Shown here: one piece after another, positions 1-9,478 of the stretch
Layout of the letters: every line of letters begins with the position of its first letter
Position numbering within the stretch: the stretch's first letter is position 1
DNA from: Thelephora terrestris
Lineage: Eukaryota > Basidiomycota > Agaricomycetes > Thelephorales > Thelephoraceae
Direction of reading: 5' to 3'
NCBI GenBank assembly: GCA_015956445.1
Contig: WIUZ02000006.1
Coordinates: 558,001-622,000, forward strand
DNA: 64,000 nucleotides
Notes under the pieces: generated by a model
Databases searched by the model: none
Told to the model about the DNA's origin: nothing
Seen by the model: the letters and a program-made list of their open reading frames with translations, nothing else
Made by a program: the position numbers and the translations under genes

Positions 1-1502
1 CTTCGATTCCGATTGGAATCCTCATGCAGACCTCCAGGCCCAAGATCGCGCGCATCGCATTGGACAGACCAAAGCCGTCCGCATCCTTCGCTTCATCACT
101 GACAAGAGTGTGGAGGAGGCGATGTACTCCCGCGCTCGATATAAGCTCGACATCGATGACAAGGTCATCCAAGCCGGTCGCTTCGACAACAAGTCTACTC
201 AGGAAGAGCAGGAAGAGTTTTTGGCAAGTTCCTTTTCCTCCAAATATTCCCCTCTAACTTGAGTTGTAGCGATCCATCTTGGAAGCGGACCAAGACGATG
301 AGGGCGAGGAGGCTGGAGATATGAACGACGAAGAGATCAACGAGATCCTTGCTAGGTCAGACGAGGAGGCGGTTCTCTTCCGAGAGATGGATATCAGACG
401 GGATCGCGAAGCTCAGGAAGCGTGGAAGGCCGCTGGGAACCGTGGAAGGCACCCCCTGCCATTGATCCAGCTTGAGGAGCTCCCCGACTGCTACAGGACC
501 GACGAACCATTCGAAGTCGCCGATGCGGTTGATGAGATAGAGGGTCGCGGTCAGCGCCGCAGGACTGTTGTCAATTACAACGACGGTCTGGACGATGACC
601 AGTGGGCTATGGCGCTCGAAGACGGCGAGGATGTCAACGAAGTCGCAGACAGGAACCGCAGGTTTGAATCCGCTGTGGGAACGCCAATACCAGAAGCGTC
701 AGAATCCAAGCGTGGCCGTGGCCGTGGCAGGAGAGGAAGACCCAGACTCAACGAGGAAGATGGAGCTCCAAATGGCAAGCGAAAACGTGCGAAGGCTGCA
801 TCTGTCACTCCATCTATAAATGACGATGAAGAGGAACGCGATTTGGTGGGTCTATTGTGGTGCCTAGTTGCCCTCGGTGCTGAATTACATCACAGAAACG
901 TCGCAAGACGAAGGCGAAAGACGTTCCAGGATCAATCAAAGAGAGAATGAAGAAAGCTTTCAACGAGTGCTTCAAGGCTGTTGTAAACTGTGAAGAAGAG
1001 GGCACTGGCCGAAAGCGCTGCGAACTCTTCCGAGAAATTCCTGACCGCAGAGTACGCACTTCTTTACTCTTCACGTGAGGTACCATTCCCCCTTGACTGA
1101 TATACGGTACAGGAGTATCCTGACTACTACCAACTGATCGGGAAGCCCATCGCCTTGTCAACCCTGCGAAAACGCATCAACGGAGGGAACTACAAAACAG
1201 TCACCGAGTTCCAAGATGACTTCAGGCTGATGTTCAACAACGCCCGGCAATACAACCAAGAGGGCTCCTGGGTGTACAATGACGCAGAGGAGATGGAGCG
1301 GGTCTTCGATGCCACCTATAACCGTGTGATCACTGGTTCAGGACTTCCTGATGCCCCCGGTGGTCTACCAGGAATGTCGGACTCCGCCTTGACGCCCATG
1401 GAGGAGGATATCCCGCCTCCGCCTTCGACCTTAAAGCAGAAGGGGAGGAAACAAATCATCAGCGACGATGAGTATTTGACTCAGAGCGAGAACGATGACT
1501 GA
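1..1502 (+). CDS. SNF2/STH1-type chromatin-remodelling ATPase with bromodomain, 3' part
   Basis: This is the C-terminal part of an ATP-dependent nucleosome remodeller, the catalytic subunit of a SWI/SNF or RSC complex; the 5' part lies before the window. The first codons read [20 protein letters not shown], which is helicase motif V-VI of the Snf2 family, followed by the [12 protein letters not shown] segment. Next comes an acidic SnAC-like region (from about 285, with [13 protein letters not shown]), then a Lys/Arg-rich AT-hook-like stretch ([10 protein letters not shown], about 705-745), and a bromodomain (about 940-1,330) with [13 protein letters not shown] and an [10 protein letters not shown] segment. 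At least three introns interrupt it; the first (224-269) appears to use a GC-AG border. The stop is at 1,500-1,502 after an acidic tail. Family assignment is firm; choice between Snf2 and Sth1 is not possible from this fragment. Confidence 0.93.
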
Positions 1503-2095
1503 TAGAACCTTGTGACTTCTTCCCGATGTCTCCCTCTTATTGCTTTAGTTGTAGTTTGTTCTTAGCTGTAATAACATTTATTTCGTTGGCCATGTTCTCA
1601 CTCTCTTGTTGACCGATTAAATCGATTATGGGTCACCACATTGAACCTGAGTGTTGCATGGCAAGGACCCATCACGGGGCCCTTGTCAGTGGCGTGCTGC
1701 TGCCCTCAAGCAGACAAATCCTTTCATGAATAAGGTTACAACAGTTTTTTCTCGGCCTCACCAAGAAGTGGCATAGCAAAGAAGAGCTAGCTGCACCCGG
1801 GAAACCTGAAATAGTTTTACCCTTCGTAGCTAGGAGCTGGTGTCGACGGTCAACTACGGTTCACCGAAGGCAGCGATTCAACGGACGTTCTCCGGAGCCT
1901 CGGACTCAGACTGGCAACACCTCGAATCAACCTTCGTCGGCATGAGAAAAAACTCACACATCGGAGTTGTAAAGACATTGCCAAAGGTGGAATTGTACTT
2001 CATTAGAAACACTTTGCAAGCAGGAGAGTACTGGTAGATCAGATTTCACTACTGGGGGAGCGTGTTGATATACAAGATGAAATGAATCCCGATTG
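1503..2095. other. convergent intergenic gap
   Basis: The gap lies between the 3' ends of the remodeller (+) and the BAR-SH3 gene (-). It should hold both 3' UTRs. I see no conserved ORF, RNA gene or repeat in it. Confidence 0.5.
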
Positions 2096-3876
2096 TCAAG
2101 TATCCTGGACGTAGTTACCTGTGGGAGAAGATTTTGTCGGGCTACCAAAACCTCGGAGAAGTGGATACCTACCTGGAAATACGCCTTGTGCGCCGTTAAT
2201 CTTCCCAGTCCACCAATCCTCAGAACTAGCGGTCTTCTCCACGACTTCGATGCGGTCGCCGGCCCTAAATGACAAATCTCCGTCCGCTTGCGCCTCAAAG
2301 TCATAGAGAGCAACAACGTATTGCTTTGGAGGTTCGGTCTTGGGTTTTGGCTTCAGAGGTGGAGGAGGGGGAGGCTTCTTTCCGATAACACTACTAGTAC
2401 CAACACCGTTTCCAACAGTATATGGCGGAGGAGGCGCAGGGGTTTCTTTGCTAAAGGAGCCCGGAGGAGGAGGAGGAGGTTTTTTGAAGGAAGATGTACT
2501 GGAAGGTGACCTCGATGGCGGGGGCATACCTCGCGACGTCAGTGAGCTGGCTGTGGACGATGTGGTGTTGGTTCTACCAATACTACCACCACCACTACCT
2601 GTGTTTGCTCTGTTGGACTGCACCAATCGTGCTGGAGAATAGGGAGGAGTCAATCCAAACCGTTCTGGCCACGGAGGAGTAAGAGCAGTCCCTACAAGTG
2701 CTGATGATTCGTTTGGTTATGGCCATATCCTCAATCTGCCGTAATGCGTCCGGTCTCTTGGCCTCAAAGTCCGAAGCAATGTCGGGAAACGACAGAGAGA
2801 CATCATATTTGCCTTCAGCAAAGCTAGAGAGCTTCTCCAGGACCATGTAGAAGATGTTCAGTCTACCCTCGGGTGAGAACCATGACGGTAGCACCAGGCT
2901 GAGATAAACCCACTGCATGTAGAAGAAACTGTGGTATAATGGTTCGATAAACCTTGAGGCGAGTTGCAGAAATCGGGGGAGGTCTTGTTTCATCGCGGAG
3001 TTGGTGTAGTCAAACTCGCTCGTAGCGATCTCGAAGTCTTGTTCAAGCTAAAAGGGCATGAGCAAGGCTGTAGCTTCTACTAGCGCGAGTGAACCTTGAA
3101 CAAGTTCTTCTCATCACTTAGACTCTTATCTTTCTTCTCCCGAAGTTTGGTTAACGAGTTGTTATGTCGGTCATAATCTACTAGCTGATGGAAGTGGTTA
3201 GATTTCTTCGGCGAAGGATCAAGGGCGGAGGCAGGGCTGTTAGACGATGGTTTACCTTATGCTCGCGCTTTGTAATGCTTTTACGGACCGCCTTTACCAC
3301 TTCCTTGAATTCTTTCAGGGGGCCGATGATCCTGCTCTGGATCAGTTCGAGCTCTGGCTGTACTGCAACATTGAGCTCCGCCATGAGTTCTTGGTATGAC
3401 GCCATATTTTCAAATGTTGTCGCAGAATCCGGGTGCTGCCTGGCCAGGTCAAACTCGCCAGTGACTGGGGAGAAGAGGGCAACAAAGTGGTCGGCATATT
3501 CTGAACCGGCATTGAACATAGCTGAGGACGAGAGACGAGAGGTCAGATAGGGTATTCAGTTATTGCTGATTGGCTGTGCGGACCCTTTGCTTGTTCGCAG
3601 AATTGGGCTGCATCTTTGAGGATTTTGTCGGTAGATACTTCGATTGCACCGAAGTTACGATTGAGCTCATCGAAATCTTTATCGACCGAACCTGAGATTG
3701 CGAGACGGTTGAGACGTGGGCGGAGACAAAGGAAAGCTGTTATAGAGTCCCGTACGCTTCGACATGCCAACTTTTGTCGTGACCATGTGCGGCGTGCTTT
3801 GAGACGATGGTCAGGATAATAAGCAGAAATCTGACACAGAAACCCACCGCTTAACGGCCTTGGATATCCCTTTCAT
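2096..3876 (-). CDS. BAR-SH3 domain protein, amphiphysin/Rvs167-Hob1-like endocytic adaptor
   Basis: The product likely senses or makes membrane curvature during endocytosis and links to actin. The start at 3,876 is chosen because it gives MKGISKAVKR, a typical start for fungal BAR proteins, followed after an intron by RTPHMVTTKVGMSKR and SVDKDFDELNRNFGAIE. The BAR helices continue through FNAGSEYADHFVALF (about 3,500), LELIQSRIIGPLKEFKEVVK (about 3,310-3,370) and the third helix ending near 2,740 (DIASDFEAKRPDALRQIEDM). A Ser/Pro-rich linker with polyproline tracts (about 2,340-2,650) precedes one C-terminal SH3 domain (VALYDFEAQADGDLSFRAGD, then EDWWTGKINGAQGVFPG and NYVQDT after a last intron of about 55 nt). 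The gene has at least six introns. The plus-strand ORFs over the polyproline region are shadows. Its 5' region is partly duplicated near 8.1 kb. Confidence 0.9.
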
Positions 3877-4600
3877 GGCTGGAAAACTGCTGTGTCTCGA
3901 AATCGAGGGTCAAGGGATGGTGGTGATTGTGAAGCAAGTTTCGGTTCAGGAGTCCGTTGTGATAGTTCGGCTGGCGCTTGTTTGCCGCCGCTGCTGCGTC
4001 ATGTCTAAGTTCCTAACTCTGCCGGGCTGTTATAGATTACTCTTCCTCTTCCCCTGTAAGCATATGAGGGTTTTACCGTACTTACGCTTACATGGCTCGA
4101 GGTATGGTCCCGACAATCTGTTCTGCATTTCACGTCTTCATGCGCGCAGGGATTTTATTTATGATGCCATGATACAGGGAGGGACAACTTCATTGGTGTT
4201 CGAACCCCGCACGACTCGGATGGCTATCTGACAGTTGGCTCAATCCTCTAAGTCCCTTGAACGCAACTCAAACGAATCGGTGTTTCAGGCTATTTCCTGT
4301 TGTCTCTCATGTCCTCGTTTGTGTTCAGGGCGGTAAGGGATTCGGTGCCAAACACCGTCTCCCAAGGGTTCGTGGTGGGTGCCGTGCTCAAGGTGTAGGC
4401 AATCGCAGATGTAAGCCAACCGGGCTGTGCTCATGAACTGACCCTTCGACAGGTAATCCAGTACGTTTCCCGTGTGCACACGAGGTACAGCACTCGCCCC
4501 TTGCCGTTTCAGCGTTACGATCTCTCTGAGTAATGGACTCCGAGTCCCCTCAAGATCAGCCCAGCACCGTTTCTGATCCTGATGATTTCTATCCCTGCTT
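3524..4600. repeat. segmental duplication, copy 1 (covers BAR gene 5' exons and upstream DNA)
   Basis: This segment matches 8,048-9,020 in the same orientation with many substitutions and small indels. Shared landmarks are GAGGACGAGAGACGAG (3,524 and 8,053), GGATGGTGGTGATTGTGAAG (3,916 and 8,273) and GGCGGTAAGGGATTCGGTGC (4,330 and 8,679). Copy 1 contains the live 5' exons of the BAR-SH3 gene plus about 700 bp upstream. The upstream half keeps reading-frame-like stretches on both strands, but I could not assign them to a protein family. Confidence 0.8.
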
Positions 4601-5537
4601 CCCACTCTGAAGTCCCCGCCATGTCTGTTGCAGCCACTGCCAACATATTGAGGAGCCCACCATCTCCTTCTTGGCTTACAGGACTCATGAGCTTGAGGAT
4701 GTAACTGCCGCTATTGACCGGGGAGCTTAGACGGCCCCTCACCCCCGAGAGTGCATCTTCCCTGCTACTTGAGGTTGGGAAAGATGTGTGCCTCATATCA
4801 TATGATGCTCTGACTGCGAGCTAACTCAAAGAAGTGAGCCGTTCGGTATAGACTGTTCAGGGCGTTTATGTGAGGCTGATATCATATAGGGAGTAAATGT
4901 AGTGAAGCTGGCGCTCGATCAGCGTTGCCTTCACCCACATCGCACTCTGGGTAGTCTGAGCCATCTTGTGATATTTGGTTTCTGCGGAGGCATTTCGTGA
5001 CACTCTTCGGACGTCCGAACGGGGGACCCGTTTCCGAAGAACTCGTTCCTGAAGTTGCGCGGTCACCGCGAGCAGACCTCATATCATTTGGCTGGAACAT
5101 TCAAGGTCCGATTAAATAATTTCGCCAACTAGTGCCGAGCAGACACTTGCACATCTGTCATTTCATCGGCGGCCCGTCAGTCAGGTGTTACCTTTGCAAT
5201 GTTAAACTGGACCGAGCTCGGTGGTAATGGGGGGTCAAATTTGTCCTTTCGAGAGTTCCTCGAAACGTTGTTCTTGACGGTCCTCGATATTTCATCGTCC
5301 GTTGCCTCCCTGTCTATCGGAAACTTAAGCACAGGAACGTTCTGGACCTCTTCGTGTCTTTCTATCCCAACAAATTTATCGATCATCACGCATTCGAAGT
5401 AGGATTTGGATGTACCCCCTTCTTGTCACTATGCACGCGACCCATGTGAGCTTGAAAAAAGTTTGGTCTCTCCGTTGCGAAAGAAGTACATATAAGTTGA
5501 GAAAAGTAACAAAGTTGAGCCAAGTTGTTGCTGATGC
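4601..5537. other. intergenic DNA upstream of the FAD protein gene
   Basis: No ORF here resembles a known family, and codon patterns of the short ORFs look random. The last 100 bp before 5,538 should hold the promoter of the FAD-binding protein gene; a TATA-like ACATATAAG occurs about 50 bp before its start codon (near 5,488). Confidence 0.4.
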
Positions 5538-7844
5538 ATGGCACCCCGTATCATCACTCATGGCCTCTCTGGGTTGGGTCCTCGTAATGCGCAATACTTG
5601 GTCAACCTCGCTCTCCTCCTTCTGTCCTCGCGAGATCGGCTTGCCAATGCCAAACAAAGCGGCGTTGACTTCAAACTCCATTTTACCGTCTTCGAGAAGC
5701 AATCCCAAGCCGGAACCGGCAACGCTTTCCAAACGAACTGCGACGCCGCGATCAACACCGGCATCACAGGACTTCCGGCAATACGCGGTCTTGCCAACAT
5801 CGATCCCCTCTTCGTCAACCTCGCCAATCATGCCAAAAACATTGCCACCAGGCTCGAAAGCGCCACTACAGAGATTTTATCAGATCTCCAAAAGCGCAAT
5901 CCTGCTGTTGCCGCGCTCCTAAAGAAAGCCCTTCGACTCGATGGGACGGTGGACACTTCCGTTGCTTGTACTACTCGCGGCGAGTTGGGTCGCCTCTTGT
6001 TCGCGAACACGCTCTCCGCGCTCGACTACGTTCGAAAGAACATGCCAGAGTTAATCATAGAAATTCGCTACAACCACCAAGTTACGGGTGTCGATTTCAC
6101 CGATCCTCGCAAGCCGCGTCTCCTTGTCAGCAAGGAGGGAGAGGCGCCGACTTCTTACGAGTTCGACTTTGTCACTCTCGCCCATGGTACCTCCCTTGTC
6201 TCACCTGTCTCCATCGAGGTCGGTGCGAAGGCTTACTCGCTCACACCAAACCACGACTCTTTGAAGGAGTACCTGCAATCTCAGGGTCTTCTTGACGTTG
6301 ATGGATACATACTCCCCGGAAAGTCGATTGCATTGACCGGCGTAAGCCTCGGTGCCTACGACTACGCAACCCTCCTCCTACCGTTCATTCGAGGCTTTCG
6401 TCTTTCGGATTCCAGCCCCGGGGGCTTCGAATTTGACCCTGCGATCGCAGGCCAGTACCGTGGCCTTCTCACGCTTATAAGCCGCTCGCTGCGCGGCCCC
6501 TCTCCCCCACGTCTCGCTCCCAATCAAACCTGGAAGGGCAAAGTATCGTTACTTTCCACAGAGGAGATGCACGCGCTCCGCCTACACCGCAATTCAGATT
6601 GGTTATCGCCTTCCTACGAACTTTTAAGGGCGAGCGTTGCCGCCAGCGTTGGAAAACTACCGAACGGAGTTGAAATCGAGCGGACCGTTTCGGAGCACAT
6701 GCAACTCTATTCCGCAGAGAACGACGATTTTTTGGTCGATGGAGCCACCATTTCAGAGACAGCGCTTCTTCGCGCTGGATTTGTGGCCTTCTCGACCGGT
6801 AGCGGACTAGAAGCCGATCCTGCGCTCGCGGAACAATCGCTAGTCGAGAAGGCGCCATTCACACGAGCCGGACGTCTTGGCTGGCCAATGTTCTCCTCCA
6901 GTGGCAGCGAGATAAGTTTGCCAACTAAAATGGACACTCCAGACAACGCAGCCTTCTACAAGAGCTGGGATCAACTCCACCACTTCATTTCCGCCTCTCC
7001 TGTCATCTTACAGAATGCGGTCGCTTCTCTCTTCCGCCATGGTGTGGCTACTCACCAATCTGCTTCCTTCGATCAAATCGGTCTTGCCTTATCCTCTCGC
7101 AAGATCACTCTGGGTGGCCGCGAGTTTGACGCCCTTCTTGCACCCAAGACGATAAGCCGCGAGGCAGATCCCGTCCTCGCCAGCCTGGAAGGAAAGGTCA
7201 AAGAAATCTACGAGGGCGTGCCGGAGTACGGCAAAGGCATGTACCTACAGACAATTGACGGCACGCCGATCAACGTCTTCGAGGTTGGGATGGGGGGTTG
7301 GGGGAGGAGCATCCGCAATGGAGACGGCCGAAAGCATGTTGTCGGGGAGCAATGGAACGATACAAACAACTACCACGCGGCGGGTGTATTCGGCACCAAT
7401 CATGCACTACTGACCCTCATCTTGTCACTCGCCACGATTATCACCCCCAACGACTCTCCTCTCGATATTGCCCGAGCATTTTACGAGGCCACGTTCCCTC
7501 CGCTCCGAGATTTCCGGTTGGAGATTCGCAGGTTCGAAGGAATTTGGAGAAATGTCCAGGAGAGGCTTGTTTTTGTTAAGCTATGTGCGGAGTTGGCCGC
7601 CGGAGATCCCGTTGCTTTCGCTTCATCCATCGAGCACGCTTCGACCGCCGACCGCCGCAACACGTTCATGAGTGGACAAGAGCTCGCATTTCGAATCGCC
7701 TACGCCAATGAGATCGAGAAGGTCTCAGACTTCGATCCGCCCAAATTCCCTCCCCACTTCGAAAGGCGATTCACCGCCTATACTACGCCTCAGCTAGAAG
7801 CTATTTTGGATGGTATGTTCGCGGTCATTGAAGCAGATAACTAG
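5538..7844 (+). CDS. FAD/NAD(P)-binding domain protein, 768 aa, intronless
   Basis: One uninterrupted 768-codon frame starts MAPRIITHGLSGLGPRN, a Rossmann-type glycine-rich dinucleotide loop (residues 9-16) followed by an acidic strand end (TVFEK, 50-54) and the QAGTGNAF segment. This pattern is that of the FAD-NAD(P)-binding family (Pfam NAD_binding_9 type), found in bacteria and fungi, where members are mostly uncharacterised oxidoreductases. A central DYATLLLPFIRG segment and a C-terminal DGTPINVFEVGMGG segment are also visible. No signal peptide or membrane helix is evident. The gene lacks introns while nearly every neighbour is intron-rich, and it sits between two copies of a segmental duplication; horizontal or retroposed origin is possible but unproven. 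Substrate unknown. Confidence 0.85.
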   Translation: MAPRIITHGLSGLGPRNAQYLVNLALLLLSSRDRLANAKQSGVDFKLHFTVFEKQSQAGTGNAFQTNCDAAINTGITGLPAIRGLANIDPLFVNLANHAKNIATRLESATTEILSDLQKRNPAVAALLKKALRLDGTVDTSVACTTRGELGRLLFANTLSALDYVRKNMPELIIEIRYNHQVTGVDFTDPRKPRLLVSKEGEAPTSYEFDFVTLAHGTSLVSPVSIEVGAKAYSLTPNHDSLKEYLQSQGLLDVDGYILPGKSIALTGVSLGAYDYATLLLPFIRGFRLSDSSPGGFEFDPAIAGQYRGLLTLISRSLRGPSPPRLAPNQTWKGKVSLLSTEEMHALRLHRNSDWLSPSYELLRASVAASVGKLPNGVEIERTVSEHMQLYSAENDDFLVDGATISETALLRAGFVAFSTGSGLEADPALAEQSLVEKAPFTRAGRLGWPMFSSSGSEISLPTKMDTPDNAAFYKSWDQLHHFISASPVILQNAVASLFRHGVATHQSASFDQIGLALSSRKITLGGREFDALLAPKTISREADPVLASLEGKVKEIYEGVPEYGKGMYLQTIDGTPINVFEVGMGGWGRSIRNGDGRKHVVGEQWNDTNNYHAAGVFGTNHALLTLILSLATIITPNDSPLDIARAFYEATFPPLRDFRLEIRRFEGIWRNVQERLVFVKLCAELAAGDPVAFASSIEHASTADRRNTFMSGQELAFRIAYANEIEKVSDFDPPKFPPHFERRFTAYTTPQLEAILDGMFAVIEADN

Positions 7845-8047
7845 CGCTTCCGAATAAGTCCGTGTCATGGCTTTCCTTTTCGTCGGATACGTAGCGATGT
7901 ACAATGTCCCGATCTCGCAAGCAATTGATGAATATACCACACCTCTATGTATGTACGCGGTATCCAGAGACTGCGAGGAATCAAGGCCGAGCTTTGGGAT
8001 GTTGAGATGAAAACAGAATTGCGGTAGATTGACTGTTTGTTCAGTGC

Positions 8048-9020
8048 TTTGATGAGGACGAGAGACGAGTGGTCAGATGGGGTATTCAGCTATTGCTGAT
8101 TGGTCATGCGGACCCTTTGCTAGTGTTCGCAGAATTGGACCGTCTCTTCGAGGATTTTGTCGGTTAATACAGAGCACCCCCAGCTCTGAATTTGAGGCAG
8201 CCTAGGTAGATCCTTCGATTGCACTAGAGTTGTTATAGAAATCCGGATGATGGGCAGAAATTGAGGATCAAGGGATGGTGGTGATTGTGAAGCAAGTTTC
8301 GGTTCAGGAGCCCGTTGTGAAAGTTCGGCTGCTGCGTCATGTCCAAGTTCCCAACTCTGACCGGCTATTATAGATTCCTCTTCCTCTACCTCGAGCCATG
8401 TAAGCGCAGCCACAGTAAAACCCTCATGTGCTCACAGGTTCATAGGCTCGACAATCTACCCTGCATTTCACGTCTTCGTCTACCCAGGCGCGCAGGGATT
8501 CTATGATGACATGATACCGGGAGGTGCAACTTCAGTAGTGATTGAACCCCGCACGAGGATGGCTATCTGGCAGTTGGCCAATTGTAAGCTCAATCCTCTG
8601 ATTAACTCAAGCGCAACTCAAACGAATCGGTGTTTCAGGCTATTTCCTATTGTCTCTCATGTCCTCGTTTGTGTTCAGGGCGGTAAGGGATTCGGTGCCA
8701 AACACCGTCTCGCAAGAGATCGTAGTGGGCGCCGTGCTCAAGGTGTTGGCAATCGCGGACGTAAGCCAACCGGCCCCCAAATGCAATGTGCTCATATACT
8801 GACCCTTTGACAGGTTACCCAGTACGCTTCCGGCGCGTGTGCACACGAGGCGCCGAACTCACCCATTGCCGCTTCAGCGTTGCCATCTCGTTCGCCGGAC
8901 TGCCAAAGGAGGTTCGGTGGGACTTTAGGTCTTGGAACGCGATGACCCACGGTAACATCTCTGTGAGTAATGGTCTCCCTTCGAGATCAGCCCAACACTG
9001 TTTCGAATCCTGACGGTCAT
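8048..9020. repeat. segmental duplication, copy 2 (degenerate)
   Basis: This is the diverged second copy of 3,524-4,600, in the same orientation. The BAR-coding part is decayed (see the pseudogene at 8,084-8,240), while parts of the non-BAR half are well kept, for example around 8,620-8,770 where long stretches are almost identical to 4,270-4,410. The differing conservation suggests either gene conversion or an unrecognised functional element there. Confidence 0.78.
8084..8240 (-). pseudogene. decayed fragment of the BAR-SH3 gene 5' exons
   Basis: On the minus strand the words TDKILEETVQFCEH correspond to STDKILKDAAQFCEQ of the intact gene at about 3,600. The frame does not continue into the rest of the BAR domain, no SH3 domain follows, and an unrelated stretch interrupts the copy near 8,165-8,205. 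It is read as a non-functional remnant left by the segmental duplication. Confidence 0.65.
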
Positions 9021-9478
9021 CAGTTTGTTGTCCTCCTGCTGTTCTCTCGGTCAGTGCGGGACATTTTGACGGTCGTAGCGCGGTTACTGATTGTTCTACC
9101 CCGATTACTGGCTTGTAATTTGCGCCCGCATAGGCTGAGTTGGTTTTATGGGGTCGGTCGGGAAAGATTTTACTACGGACGTGGGGTGCAGAAGGATGGG
9201 CGGGATTATTGATGGTTGTCAACTTGATGTTTTCGCTGTAGAAACCGTTTACCTTCCAGCTTACTTGCCACTTACTCGCTTGTAACGCTCTTGCCTGAAT
9301 CATTGGCTCACTGGGCCAGTCTGCCCTTTTCTTTTTTCTTCCGCATTCCCGCAGGCGGTTCCCACTCGTGTCAGTTCGGGCCTCCTGTCGGTTGCCAAGC
9401 CCTCTGGCAGGTCCTGTGCGCCCATCACGCCCCTTGCAGGAGGAACGAGCTTAGGCCTCTTTTTTCCTCTTCCCCAGT
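9021..9478. other. intergenic DNA upstream of the ADAM gene
   Basis: No supported gene. It should contain the promoter of the ADAM gene; a pyrimidine-rich stretch (TTTTTTCCTCTTCCCC, about 9,460-9,476) immediately precedes the proposed start codon. Confidence 0.4.

Noticed and set aside
4280-4600. Histone H4-like words (GGKGFGAKHR on one strand, TLKRQG on the other)
   Set aside because: The two matches lie on opposite strands and neither continues into the histone fold, so they are taken as coincidence.
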